Below, in pieces: positions 53,419-62,422 of a stretch of 64,000 bases of DNA (position 1 is the stretch's first letter; each line of letters opens with the position of its first letter). Origin of the DNA: Actinomadura hallensis. Its GTDB lineage: Bacteria; Actinomycetota; Actinomycetes; Streptosporangiales; Streptosporangiaceae. The notes under the pieces were generated by a model that worked only from the letters and a program-made list of their open reading frames with translations, was not told the origin of the DNA and did not search any database. The DNA lies in NCBI RefSeq assembly GCF_006716765.1, contig NZ_VFPO01000001.1:1116001-1180000 (forward strand). The letters run 5' to 3'. A program made the translations under genes and the position numbers.

Positions 53419-54756
53419 GTGGCCCGAGCAGCGGCCGAGCCGGCCCCGACCGACCTGAGCGACCTGCGATTCTGGGCGAGGCCGCTGAACGAGCGCGCGG
53501 CGGTGTTCGCAGACCTGCGCACGCGGGACCCGCAGTTCTACGAACTGCCGCGGATGCCGTTCCTGCCGAAGAATCCGGGCTACTGGGCGATCGTCCGGCA
53601 CGCCGACATCGCGGAGATCAGCCGGACGCCCGAGGTGTTCTCCAGCGAACCGAGCGCGACCGCGCCCGGGGACATGCCGAACTGGATGAACAAGTACTTC
53701 AACTCGATGATCGACATGGACGATCCGCGGCACGCCAAGATCCGCCGGATCGTCTCCCGGGCGTTCACCCCCAAGGTCCTGGCCAAGGCCGAGGAGGACA
53801 TCGCCGCGCGCGCCCGGCGGATCGTCGACGAGCTCGTCCGGACCGGGCCGTGCGACTTCGTGGAGCACGTGGCGTCGCGGCTGCCGACCGAGGTCATCTG
53901 CGACATGCTCGGCATCCCCGCCGACCAGCACCGGCGGGTCGTCCGGCTGACCAACGTCATCGTGGGCTACTCCGACCCCGAGTACGTCGGCGCCGGCCTC
54001 CGCTACGACGACGGGGAGGCGAAGCTCGGCCGCCTCGCCACCCTGCGGGTGCTCGGCACGATCGCGCGGGCGGGCTGGGAGCTGCACCGGCTCGCCGCCC
54101 GGCTGGGGCGCCGCAGGCGCCGCGAGCCCACCGGCGACCTGACCTCGCTCCTGGTCAACGCCAACGTCGACGGCGAGCGGCTGAGCCCGCGCGAGTTCGG
54201 GGCGTTCTTCCTCCTGCTGGTGGTCGCCGGCAACGAGACGACGCGGAACGCGCTCGCCCACGGCCTCAAGCTGCTCACCGACCACCCCGACCAGCGCGCG
54301 CTCCTGCTGGAGGACTTCGACGGGCGCATCGCCGGCGCGGTGGAGGAGATCGTCCGCTACTGCTCGCCGGTGATCTTCATGCGGCGCAACGTCACCCGCG
54401 ACTACGAGCTGAACGGCCACCGGTTCCGCAAGGGCGACAAGGTCCACATGTTCTACGGGTCGGCGAACCGGGACGAGACCGTCTTCACCGACCCCGACGT
54501 CTTCGACATCACCCGCTCGCCGAACCCGCACTTCGGGTTCGGCGGTCCCGGGCCGCACTTCTGCCTGGGCGCGAACCTCGCCCGCAGGGAGATCACGGTG
54601 ATGTTCCGCGAGCTGCTGACCCGGCTGCCCGACATCACCGCCGGCGAACCGGACCGGCTCCTCTCCGGCTTCATCAACGGCTACAAGCGCCTGCCGTGCT
54701 CCTTCACCGTCCCCGAGGACGTCCCGGCCGCCTCGTCCGCGGGGACGCCGGGCTAG
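53419..54756 (+). CDS. Cytochrome P450, CYP125/CYP142-like
   Basis: The 445-residue P450 starts at GTG 53419, eight bases after GGAGG; earlier GTGs overlap the operator. The I-helix reads VVAGNETTRNALAHG with the acid-Thr pair, ExxR is in EEIVRY and nearby segments, and the heme loop is FGFGGPGPHFCLGANLARRE with the Cys ligand. MDDPRHAKIRRIVSRAFTP is typical of CYP125/CYP142, which oxidise C26/C27 of the sterol side chain to the acid. The neighbours fit, but the exact subfamily needs alignment. Confidence 0.85.
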   Translation: MARAAAEPAPTDLSDLRFWARPLNERAAVFADLRTRDPQFYELPRMPFLPKNPGYWAIVRHADIAEISRTPEVFSSEPSATAPGDMPNWMNKYFNSMIDMDDPRHAKIRRIVSRAFTPKVLAKAEEDIAARARRIVDELVRTGPCDFVEHVASRLPTEVICDMLGIPADQHRRVVRLTNVIVGYSDPEYVGAGLRYDDGEAKLGRLATLRVLGTIARAGWELHRLAARLGRRRRREPTGDLTSLLVNANVDGERLSPREFGAFFLLLVVAGNETTRNALAHGLKLLTDHPDQRALLLEDFDGRIAGAVEEIVRYCSPVIFMRRNVTRDYELNGHRFRKGDKVHMFYGSANRDETVFTDPDVFDITRSPNPHFGFGGPGPHFCLGANLARREITVMFRELLTRLPDITAGEPDRLLSGFINGYKRLPCSFTVPEDVPAASSAGTPG

Positions 54757-54774
54757 GGCGGCCCCCGGCGGGGC

Positions 54775-55587
54775 TCACCTGCCCTTGTAGACGGCGGGCC
54801 GCTTCTCCTTGAAGGCCAGGGACCCCTCCTTGGCGTCCTCGGAGCCGATGATCGGCCAGCCGATCTCGTCGGAGATCTTGAGGGCCTCCTCCTCCGGCAG
54901 GTGCTCGGTCTCGCGGTAGGTGCGCAGGATGCCCTGGACGGCCAGCGGGGCGCACTCGGCGATCTGGTCGGCCAGCTCGCGGGCCGCCTCCAGGGCGGCG
55001 CCGTCCGGGACGACCTTGTTGATCAGCCCCATGGCGAGGGCCTCCTGCGGGGTCACCGAGCGGGCGGTGAGGAGGATGTCCATCGCGTTGGCGTAGCCGA
55101 TCTGGCGGGGGAGCCGGATCGCGGAGCCGCCCATGGGGAACAGGCCGCGCTTCGCCTCGTACAGGCCGAGGGTGGCGCCCTCGGCGACGACGCGCAGGTC
55201 CGTGCCCACCAGCAGCTCGGTCCCGCCCGCGACCGCGTAGCCCTCGACGGCGCAGATGATCGGCTTGGTGGGGCGGCCCTCCCGCAGGAGGCCCTTCCAG
55301 TGGAAGTTGGGGATCTGCGCCATCCGCTCCTGGACGCGGGGGTCGGACGGCGTCTGCCCCATGGCCTTCAGGTCGGCGCCGGCGCAGAAGGTGCCCTCGG
55401 CCCCCGTGAGGATGCCGACGCGGACCTCGGGGGTCTCGGAGATGTAGGCCCAGGCGTCGGCGAGGCCCACCAGCATGGACGAGCTGAGCGCGTTGCGCGC
55501 CTCGGGCCGGTTCATCGTGACGATGACGACGTGGCCGTCGCGCTCGACGACGCAGTGCTCGGTGCTGATCGGCAGCCGTTCCGCCAT
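54775..55587 (-). CDS. Enoyl-CoA hydratase/crotonase, EchA19-like
   Basis: The 270-residue crotonase starts at ATG 55587 (GGAGGG RBS). The oxyanion-hole segment is GTFCAGADLKAM. EGYAVAGGTELLVGTDLRV carries the first catalytic Glu and YEAKRGLFPMGGS the second, so hydratase activity is plausible. EchA19 hydrates the steroid enoyl-CoA in side-chain beta-oxidation. It converges with the P450 (18-base gap) and is divergent from the acyl-CoA synthetase. Confidence 0.88.
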   Translation of the reverse strand: MAERLPISTEHCVVERDGHVVIVTMNRPEARNALSSSMLVGLADAWAYISETPEVRVGILTGAEGTFCAGADLKAMGQTPSDPRVQERMAQIPNFHWKGLLREGRPTKPIICAVEGYAVAGGTELLVGTDLRVVAEGATLGLYEAKRGLFPMGGSAIRLPRQIGYANAMDILLTARSVTPQEALAMGLINKVVPDGAALEAARELADQIAECAPLAVQGILRTYRETEHLPEEEALKISDEIGWPIIGSEDAKEGSLAFKEKRPAVYKGR

Positions 55588-55613
55588 GGGACCCTCCAGC
55601 TCAGATGTCAAAC

Positions 55614-55682
55614 GAGAACAGATTCTAGTAAGACCACAGCCCTACCGGTAGGTCTTGATTAGCAAAACGAGAACGTGATCTA
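55614..55682. promoter_or_regulatory. Divergent operator region: two near-KstR sites around a palindrome
   Basis: GAGAACAGATTCTA (55614-55627) and GAGAACGTGATCTA (55669-55682) each differ from TnnAACnnGTTnnA at two fixed positions. Between them, CTACCGGTAG (55642-55651) is a perfect palindrome inside the wider AAGACC/GGTCTT dyad (55630-55656). The region drives echA19-like (left) and the synthetase operon (right). Confidence 0.45.
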
Positions 55683-55741
55683 CTTTGGGCGCCGGGGCGT
55701 CGCCTGTGACGGCGCTCACCGTGCTCACGTAGGGAGATCCG

Positions 55742-57301
55742 ATGGGGTCATTGGGCTTTTGGCGGCTGGCGCAGGCCGATCCCGAGTGGGTCGCGGCCGT
55801 GGATCCGGACGGGACGCAGTACACCGCGGGTGAGCTGCTCGCCCGCTCCAACAGGCTCGTCCACGGGCTTCGGGCGCTCGGCCTGAAGAACGGCGACGGC
55901 ATCTGCGGGCTCGTCCCGAACGGCGTCGAGGGGCTCGTCCTGTACCTGGCCGCGCTGCAGGCCGGCTGGTACTACACGCCGATCAACTGGCATCTGGCCG
56001 GACCGGAGATCGGGTACATCGTCGCCGACAGCGAGGCCAAGGCGTTCTTCGTCCACGAGCGCTACGCGGCCGAGGGGATCCGCGCCGGCGAGGAGATCGA
56101 GCCGCACCGGCGGTTCGCGTTCGGGGACGTCGAGGGCTTCCGCCCGTACGCGGAGCTGGTCGACGGGCAGCCCGACACGCTGCCCGAGGACCGCAGCAAC
56201 GGCGCGACGATGCACTACACGTCCGGGACGACCGGGCGGCCGAAGGGCGTCAAGCGGCCACTGATGGGCATCGACCCCGACGACAGCGCCGAGCTGATGA
56301 CGTTCCTGCTGACCCTGTTCGGGATGGGTCCGGGACGCCCGGCCGGCGGGGAGCACCAGGCCCACCTGATCACGTCGCCGAACTACCACACGGCCGTCAC
56401 CCAGTTCGGCGGCACCGCCCTGCACATGGGCCACACCGTCGTCTACATGGACAAGTGGGACGCCGAAGAGACCCTGAGGCTCATCCAGGAGCACCGCGTC
56501 ACCAACACCCACATGGTCCCGACGCACTTCAAGCGCCTGCTCGCCCTGCCCGAGGACGTCAGGAACCGCTACGACGTGTCGAGCATGAAGTGGGCGATCC
56601 ACGCGGCGGCGCCCTGCCCGGTGCCGATCAAGCAGCAGATGCTCGACTGGTGGGGCGACTGCATCTGGGAGTACTACGCGGCGACCGAGGGCGGCGGCAC
56701 GATCGCGAGCCCGGCCGACTGGCGGGCCCACCCCGGCACGGTCGGGAAGGCGTGGCCGATCAGTGAGCTGCTCATCGTCGACGACGACGGGAACCCCGTC
56801 CCGCCGGGCGCGCACGGCACGATCTACATGAAGATGGCCGGCGTCGACTTCGAGTACAAGGGCGACAAGGAGAAGACGGAGAAGAGCCGCCTGAAGGACT
56901 TCTTCACCGTCGGCGACATCGGCTACCTCACCGAGGACGGCTTCCTGTTCCTGTCCGACCGCAAGGCGGACATGATCATCTCCGGCGGGGCGAACATCTA
57001 CCCCGCAGAGATCGAGAACGAGATCATCCTGCACCCGAAGGTCGCGGACGTGGCCGTGTTCGGCATCCCCGACGACGAGTGGGGCGAGCAGATCAAGGCC
57101 GTCGTGGAGCCCGCCGAGGGCGTCGCGCCCGGCGACGGGCTGACCGCCGAGATCCTCGCGTCGCTGGAGGGCCGGCTCGCGAAGATGAAGTGGCCCAAGT
57201 CGATCGACTACATCGAGAAGATGCCGCGCGAGCCGAACGGCAAGCTCCTCAAGCGCAAGCTCCGCGACCCGTACTGGAAGGACCGCGGCAGTGCCATCTG
57301 A
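55742..57301 (+). CDS. Acyl-CoA synthetase (AMP-forming)
   Basis: The 519-residue ANL-superfamily ligase starts at ATG 55742 (AGGGAGA RBS). The P-loop is YTSGTTGRPKGVKRP; YYAATEGGG is the A5 motif, VGDIGYLTEDGFLFLSDRK the A7-A8 hinge region, and NGKLLKRKL carries the A10 lysine. It activates a carboxylic acid to its CoA thioester. It heads an operon with the DUF35 and two thiolase-fold genes, so a steroid or branched side-chain acid is the likely substrate. It overlaps the next gene by 11 bases. Confidence 0.92.
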   Translation: MGSLGFWRLAQADPEWVAAVDPDGTQYTAGELLARSNRLVHGLRALGLKNGDGICGLVPNGVEGLVLYLAALQAGWYYTPINWHLAGPEIGYIVADSEAKAFFVHERYAAEGIRAGEEIEPHRRFAFGDVEGFRPYAELVDGQPDTLPEDRSNGATMHYTSGTTGRPKGVKRPLMGIDPDDSAELMTFLLTLFGMGPGRPAGGEHQAHLITSPNYHTAVTQFGGTALHMGHTVVYMDKWDAEETLRLIQEHRVTNTHMVPTHFKRLLALPEDVRNRYDVSSMKWAIHAAAPCPVPIKQQMLDWWGDCIWEYYAATEGGGTIASPADWRAHPGTVGKAWPISELLIVDDDGNPVPPGAHGTIYMKMAGVDFEYKGDKEKTEKSRLKDFFTVGDIGYLTEDGFLFLSDRKADMIISGGANIYPAEIENEIILHPKVADVAVFGIPDDEWGEQIKAVVEPAEGVAPGDGLTAEILASLEGRLAKMKWPKSIDYIEKMPREPNGKLLKRKLRDPYWKDRGSAI

Positions 57302-58235
57302 CACGGGCTCCACCGGGCCCAACCACGTTCTGGAGTTCCCCGGCGGATACACGCGCTCGGTCGGCCCGGTCATCGGGCGGTTCCTCAGCGAGCTGCGCGA
57401 CGGGCGGCTCGTCGGCGTCCGGACGGCCGGCGGCCGGGTGCTCGTCCCGCCGTCGGAGCACGACCCCGACACCGGCGAGGACGTGACGGACGAGTTCGTC
57501 GAGGTCGGCCCGGTCGGCACGGTCACGACGTGGTCGTGGGTGGCGCACCCGGCCAAGGAGCACCCGCTGGACCGGCCGTTCGCGTGGGCGCTGATCCGCC
57601 CGGACGGCGCCGACACGGCGCTGCTCCACGCCCTGGACGTCGGCCTGTTCGAGGAGGGCGCGCAGCCGCCGCGGTTCCTCAAGACCGGGATGCGCGTCCG
57701 GCCGAAGTGGCGGGTCGAGCGCACCGGCGCGATCGGCGACATCGAGTGCTTCCGGCCGGAGGTCACGGTGATCAACGCGCCGACCCGGCTGGAGTACGAG
57801 CTGCGCGGCGGGAAGGCGCTGCAGCGGTTCCTCGAGGGCATCTCGGAGGGCCGGATCCTCGGGCACCGGTGCCCGGTGTGCGAGCAGGTCATCGTCCCGA
57901 TGAAGGGGCTGTGCCCGCGCGACGGGGTGGCCACCACCGAGGAGGTGGAGCTGCCCGACACCGGCACCGTCACCACCTTCGCCGTCAACAACATCCCCGA
58001 CCCGCGCGCCCCCGACGTCCCGTTCGTGTCGGCGTACGTGCTGCTGGACGGGGCCGGCCTGACGATGCTGGCGCTCGTCGCCGGCGTCCCGGCCGACCAG
58101 GTCCGGATGGGCATGCGGGTGAAGGCGGCGTGGCGCCCCCGCGAGGAGTGGGGCCGCTCGATGGACAACATCAAGTGGTTCGAGCCGATCGACGAGCCCG
58201 ACGTCCCCTTCGAAGAGATCAAGGACTTCATGTGA
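57291..58235 (+). CDS. Double DUF35 (OB-fold/zinc-ribbon) protein, Rv3521-like
   Basis: The 314-residue protein contains two DUF35-type units. The second has a zinc ribbon, CPVCEQVIVPMKGLCPRDG, and an OB fold (GTVTTFAVNNIPDPRAP); the first has an OB fold but no cysteines. DUF35 proteins such as ChsH2 bind thiolase-fold aldolases (Ltp2) and are needed for their activity. The next two genes encode thiolase-fold proteins, so a complex is expected. Mycobacterial Rv3521 has a similar length and context. The start is GTG 57291 inside the preceding gene. Confidence 0.85.
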   Translation: MPSDTGSTGPNHVLEFPGGYTRSVGPVIGRFLSELRDGRLVGVRTAGGRVLVPPSEHDPDTGEDVTDEFVEVGPVGTVTTWSWVAHPAKEHPLDRPFAWALIRPDGADTALLHALDVGLFEEGAQPPRFLKTGMRVRPKWRVERTGAIGDIECFRPEVTVINAPTRLEYELRGGKALQRFLEGISEGRILGHRCPVCEQVIVPMKGLCPRDGVATTEEVELPDTGTVTTFAVNNIPDPRAPDVPFVSAYVLLDGAGLTMLALVAGVPADQVRMGMRVKAAWRPREEWGRSMDNIKWFEPIDEPDVPFEEIKDFM

Positions 58236-58287
58236 TGTGCGAGCGGCGCCGGGACGCGGCCGCGAGCCGCCGAGCGGAGCGAGGCAA

Positions 58288-59334
58288 ATGAACGCGAACA
58301 GAGAGATCGCCGTCGTCGCCTTCGCGCAGACCCGGCACAGCGGCGAGGACCAGGGGCTGGCGGAGATCGAGATGCTGGCGCCCGTCATCACCGAGATCAA
58401 GGAGCGGACGGGCATCGCGCAGTTCGGCTTCACCTGCTCGGGGTCGTGCGACTACCTCGCGGGCGCGCCGTTCTCGTTCGTGTCGGCGCTGGACGCGGTC
58501 GGCGCCTGGCCGCCGATCTCCGAGAGCCACGTCGAGATGGACGCGGCGTGGGCGCTGTACGAGGCGTGGGTGCGGCTGCTGCACGGCGACATCGACACGG
58601 CGCTCGTGTACGGGTTCGGGAAGTCGACGCAGGGGAACCTTCGCGCGATCCTCACCCAGCAGCTCGACCCGTACCACCTGGCGCCCCTCGGCATCGACCA
58701 GGTGTCGCTGGCGGCGCTCCAGGCCCGCGCCTACATGGAGCGGTCGGGCGCCAAGGAGGACGACCTGCGCGCGGTCGCCGCGCGGTCGAGGGCGTCCGGG
58801 CGGGACAACCCGTACGCGCTGCACCTGCCGGACCCGGCGGACGAGGGCTACGACGTGGCCCCGCTGCGCCCGTACGACGTCGCGCCCGTCACCGACGGCG
58901 CCGCGGCGATCGTCCTCGCGGCGGGGGACCGGGCGCGGGAGCTGTGCGAGCGGCCCGCGTGGATCACCGGGATCGACCACCGCACCGAGGTGCACTCGCC
59001 GGGCGCGCGGGACCTGACCCGCTCGGAGTCGGCGCGCATCGCCGGGGAGAAGGCGGGCGCGGCCGGCGTCGAGGTCGCCGAGCTGCACGCGCAGTTCTCC
59101 CACGAGGAGCTGATCCTCCGCGAGGCCCTCGGGCTGGGCGACGACGTGACGGTCAACCCGTCCGGCGGCGCGCTGTCGGCCAACCCCGTGATGGCGACGG
59201 GCCTGATCCGGATCGGGGAGGCCGCCGCCCGCGTCCACGACGGGTCGGCGTCGAGGGTGCTCGCCCACGCGTCGTCCGGGCCGTGCCTCCAGCAGAACCT
59301 CGTCTGCGTGCTGTCGGGAGAGAAGAATGGCTAA
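58288..59334 (+). CDS. Thiolase-fold protein lacking the nucleophilic Cys, Ltp4-like
   Basis: The 348-residue protein starts at ATG 58288 (GGAG RBS). Thiolase features remain: DDLRAVAARSRASGRDNPYA, PVTDGAAAIVLA, LHAQFSHEELILREALGLGD and NPSGGALSANPVMATGLIR. The position of the usual reactive Cys lies in ISESHVEMDAAWALYEAW, with no Cys. Members such as Ltp2 are retro-aldolases. In Rhodococcus, Ltp3 and Ltp4 are needed for C-24-branched sterol side chains. An aldol-lyase role with the DUF35 partner is likely. Confidence 0.82.
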   Translation: MNANREIAVVAFAQTRHSGEDQGLAEIEMLAPVITEIKERTGIAQFGFTCSGSCDYLAGAPFSFVSALDAVGAWPPISESHVEMDAAWALYEAWVRLLHGDIDTALVYGFGKSTQGNLRAILTQQLDPYHLAPLGIDQVSLAALQARAYMERSGAKEDDLRAVAARSRASGRDNPYALHLPDPADEGYDVAPLRPYDVAPVTDGAAAIVLAAGDRARELCERPAWITGIDHRTEVHSPGARDLTRSESARIAGEKAGAAGVEVAELHAQFSHEELILREALGLGDDVTVNPSGGALSANPVMATGLIRIGEAAARVHDGSASRVLAHASSGPCLQQNLVCVLSGEKNG

Positions 59335-60484
59335 CCCCTGTGCGGTCATCGGCGTCGGGCAGACGGCGTACAAGAGCAAGCGGTTCGACGTGTCGATGGC
59401 GGGGCTGGTGCGCGAGGCGGCCCGGCGGGCGCTCGACGACGCCGGGCTGACCTGGAAGGACATCGACGCGGTCGTCGTCGGCAAGGCCCCCGACCTGTTC
59501 GAGGGCGTGATGATGCCGGAGACGTTCCTGGCGGACGCGCTGGGCGCGAAGGGCAAGCCGATCATGCGCGTGCACACGGCCGGCTCGGTCGGCGGGTCCA
59601 CGGCGATCGTCGCGGCGGGCCTGATCCAGAGCGGCGTGCATCAGCGCGTCCTCACGGTGGCGTGGGAGAAGCAGTCGGAGTCGAACGCGACGTGGGCGCT
59701 GACGGTGAACTCGCCGTTCAACACGTCGCTGGTCGTCGGCGCGGGCGGCTACTTCGCCCCGCACATCCGCGCCTACATGCGGCGGTCGGGCGCCCCCGAC
59801 CACATCGGCACGCTGGTGGCGGTCAAGGACCGGCAGAACGCGCTGCGCAACGAGTACGCGCACCTGAAGATCCCCGGCATCTCGCGGGAGATGGTCGAGT
59901 CGACGCCGATGCTGTGGGAGCCGATCCGGTACCTGGAGACGTGCCCGTCGTCGGACGGCGCGTGCGCCATGGTCCTCGCCTCCGAGGGCGCGGCCAGGAA
60001 GGCGCCGAACCCGCCGGCATGGGTGCACGGCACGTCGATGCGGTCGGAGCCGATGATGTTCGCGGGGCGCGACAGCGTGAGCCCGCAGGGCGGCAAGGAC
60101 GCGGCGGCGGACGTGTACCGGCAGGCCGGCATCACCGACCCGCGCAGCGAGCTGGACTGCGCCGAGGTGTACGTCCCGTTCTCCTGGTACGAGCCGATGT
60201 GGCTGGAGAACCTCGGGTTCTGCGGCGAGAACGAGGGCTGGAAGCTCACCGAGGCGGGCGCGACGGCGATGGACGGCGACATCCCCTGGAACCCGTCCGG
60301 CGGCGTGCTGTCGTCCAACCCGATCGGCGCGTCCGGGATGATCCGGTTCGCGGAGGCGGCGCTGCAGGTGCGCGGAATGGCGGGCGAGCACCAGGTGGAC
60401 GGCGCGCGCCGCGCCCTCGGCCACGCCTACGGGGGCGGCGCGCAGTTCTTCTCGATGTGGATCGTCGGAACCGACAAACCCTGA
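59327..60484 (+). CDS. Thiolase-fold protein lacking the nucleophilic Cys, Ltp3-like
   Basis: The 385-residue protein starts at ATG 59327 and overlaps the previous gene by eight bases, implying equal production. It begins CAVIGVGQTAYKSKRFDVSM and keeps the thiolase/SCP-x core. At the active-site loop it reads VHTAGSVGGSTAIVAAGLI, without the reactive Cys. The C-terminal glycine loops NPSGGVLSSNPIGASGMIR and GHAYGGGAQFFSMWIVG are conserved. Its size matches Ltp3. It probably pairs with the preceding protein. Confidence 0.84.
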   Translation: MANPCAVIGVGQTAYKSKRFDVSMAGLVREAARRALDDAGLTWKDIDAVVVGKAPDLFEGVMMPETFLADALGAKGKPIMRVHTAGSVGGSTAIVAAGLIQSGVHQRVLTVAWEKQSESNATWALTVNSPFNTSLVVGAGGYFAPHIRAYMRRSGAPDHIGTLVAVKDRQNALRNEYAHLKIPGISREMVESTPMLWEPIRYLETCPSSDGACAMVLASEGAARKAPNPPAWVHGTSMRSEPMMFAGRDSVSPQGGKDAAADVYRQAGITDPRSELDCAEVYVPFSWYEPMWLENLGFCGENEGWKLTEAGATAMDGDIPWNPSGGVLSSNPIGASGMIRFAEAALQVRGMAGEHQVDGARRALGHAYGGGAQFFSMWIVGTDKP

Positions 60485-60569
60485 TTCTTCGCATGCCTGG
60501 GGACGTTCTGACCGATCGCCCCAGACCCGGTAGTCGTCATTGGCGCGAACATCCCTTCCCTTCCCCTTA

Positions 60570-60613
60570 GGGGCGACCCCAGACCCCCTTCTCTGGGGGC
60601 GACCCCAGACCCC
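60570..60613 (+). repeat. Perfect 18-base direct repeat upstream of the second synthetase gene
   Basis: GGGGCGACCCCAGACCCC occurs at 60570-60587 and again at 60596-60613, 26 bases apart. It lies 15 bases before the start codon and touches the RBS region. The unit is itself partly self-complementary. Confidence 0.7.
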
Positions 60614-60627
60614 GAAAGGGACGTCCG

Positions 60628-62202
60628 ATGGAGTACAACCACGCTGATCTGTTCGAGGGAGTCGCGGACGCGATCGGGGAGCGAGTCGCCCTGGTGTGCG
60701 GTGACGAGCGGCTCACCTACGCCGAGTTGGACGAGCTGGCCAACCGGCTCGCCCACCACCTGGAGGACGCGGGCGTCCGGCCGGGGCAGCACATCGCGGT
60801 CCAGCTCTACAACGGCGTCGAGTACGCGGCGGCGCTCCTCGCGGCGCTGAAGATCCGGGCCGTGCCGATCAACGTCAACTACAGGTACGTGGAGAACGAG
60901 CTCCTCTACGTGTACCGGGACTCCGACAGCGTCGCGCTTCTGTACGACGTCGAGTTCGAGGACCGGGTCGCCGCGACGGTCCCCGAGGCGCCGGCCCTGA
61001 AGCATCTGATCGCGGTGGGCGGCCGGCCGTCCATTCCGGGCGCGGTGGCCTACGAGGACGCGGTGAGGGAGGCGGACGGGACGCGGGGCTTCCCGCCGCG
61101 TTCCGCCGACGACCTCTACATCATCTACACGGGCGGCACCACGGGGATGCCGAAGGGCGTCATGTGGACGACCGAGAACCTGCTGCTCGGGTTCTGGAAC
61201 CCGTCGCTGCCGCGCCCGTCCCGTCCGGAGGACGTCGTCGAGAACGCCCGCAACGGCGGCCCGCTGGTGATGATGCCGGTCGCGCCGCTGATGCACGGCG
61301 CGGCGCAGATGGCCACGTGGATCGCCTGGTTCATGGGCGCGACGCTGGTCTACACGCGCAGGTTCGACGCCGCCGAGGTGTGGCGGACGATCGAGCGGGA
61401 GAAGGTCAACTCGCTGACCGTCACCGGCGACGCCATGGCGATCCCGATGGCGGACGAGCTGGCGCGCGGCGACTACGACACGTCGTCGCTGCTGGTCTTC
61501 GTGTCCACCGGCGCGATCTTCAGCGGGACCGTCCGCGACCGCATCCAGGAACTCCTGCCCAACACGATGGTCCTGGACCGGTTCGGGTCGACCGAGTCGG
61601 GCTCGACGGCCGAGGCGGTGGCGGGGTCGACGCCGGAGAAGGGCCTGCGGTTCGCGCCGGACGTGGAGGACGTCACCGTCCTGGACGACGCGCTCCAGCC
61701 GGTCAAGCCCGGGTCGGGCGTCATCGGGCAGGTGGCCCGCACCGGGCACATCGCGATGGGCTACTACAACGACCCGGAGAAGACGGCGAAGACGTTCCCC
61801 GTGGTGGACGGGCGGCGCTGGCTGCTGACCGGCGACATCGCCACCGTGGAGGAGGACGGGTCGATCGCCGTGTACGGGCGGGGATCGCAGGCCATCAACA
61901 CCGGCGGCGAGAAGGTGTTCCCGGAGGAGGTCGAGGCCGTCCTCAAGGGGCATCCCGCCGTGTACGACGCGGTGGTGACGGGCATCCCGGACGAGCGCTG
62001 GGGCAACCGCGTCGCGGCGGTGATCCAGCCGTCGGGCGGCGGGCGTCCCTCGCCCGAGGACCTGGACGCGCACTGCCGGCGGCGGCTGTCGGGCTACAAG
62101 GTGCCGCGCGTGTACGCGTTCGTGGACGAGATGAAGCGCTCCCCGGCGGGCAAGGCCGACTACCGGTGGGCGAAGCAGGTCGCCCAAGAGGCGGAGGAGT
62201 GA
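60628..62202 (+). CDS. Steroid acyl-CoA synthetase, FadD19-like
   Basis: The 524-residue AMP-forming ligase starts at ATG 60628 (AAGGGACG RBS). Motifs are IIYTGGTTGMPKGVMW, then DRFGSTESG, TGDIATVEEDGSIAVYGRGS, INTGGEKVFPEEVE and SPAGKADYRWAKQ with the A10 lysine. The opening DAIGERVALVCGDERLTYAE and ending strongly resemble FadD19, the CoA ligase required for C-24-branched sterol side chains in Rhodococcus. A terminator follows, so this gene closes the locus. Confidence 0.88.
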   Translation: MEYNHADLFEGVADAIGERVALVCGDERLTYAELDELANRLAHHLEDAGVRPGQHIAVQLYNGVEYAAALLAALKIRAVPINVNYRYVENELLYVYRDSDSVALLYDVEFEDRVAATVPEAPALKHLIAVGGRPSIPGAVAYEDAVREADGTRGFPPRSADDLYIIYTGGTTGMPKGVMWTTENLLLGFWNPSLPRPSRPEDVVENARNGGPLVMMPVAPLMHGAAQMATWIAWFMGATLVYTRRFDAAEVWRTIEREKVNSLTVTGDAMAIPMADELARGDYDTSSLLVFVSTGAIFSGTVRDRIQELLPNTMVLDRFGSTESGSTAEAVAGSTPEKGLRFAPDVEDVTVLDDALQPVKPGSGVIGQVARTGHIAMGYYNDPEKTAKTFPVVDGRRWLLTGDIATVEEDGSIAVYGRGSQAINTGGEKVFPEEVEAVLKGHPAVYDAVVTGIPDERWGNRVAAVIQPSGGGRPSPEDLDAHCRRRLSGYKVPRVYAFVDEMKRSPAGKADYRWAKQVAQEAEE

Positions 62203-62218
62203 GAGCGGGAGCGGGATA

Positions 62219-62266
62219 GAGGTCGGCCCCGAACCTTCGTGGGATTCGGGGCCAGGAGCGGACCTC
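62219..62266 (+). terminator. Strong nested hairpin after the FadD19-like gene
   Basis: GGCCCCGAA (62225-62233) pairs with TTCGGGGCC (62245-62253), and outer GAGGTC (62219-62224) with GACCTC (62261-62266). The transcript of the synthetase gene probably ends here. Confidence 0.7.
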
Positions 62267-62371
62267 TGTGGTGGCCCGGACTGCTCGATCGTACGGCCCG
62301 GCCGCGGGTACTTTGATCATCTTCGGGTGTCGGCTTCGCCACACGGCCCCCAACCCCCTAGAGTCCCTTGG

Positions 62372-62390
62372 TGCAGAGTTGCTCTCTGCA
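62372..62390. promoter_or_regulatory. Probable MarR autoregulatory operator
   Basis: TGCAGAG-TTGCT-CTCTGCA is a perfect 7-bp inverted repeat 33 bases upstream of the MarR start. A weaker GAGAATCTC dyad follows it directly. Confidence 0.55.
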
Positions 62391-62422
62391 TGAGAATCTC
62401 TGGAAACGAGAAGGGTGGGGCG

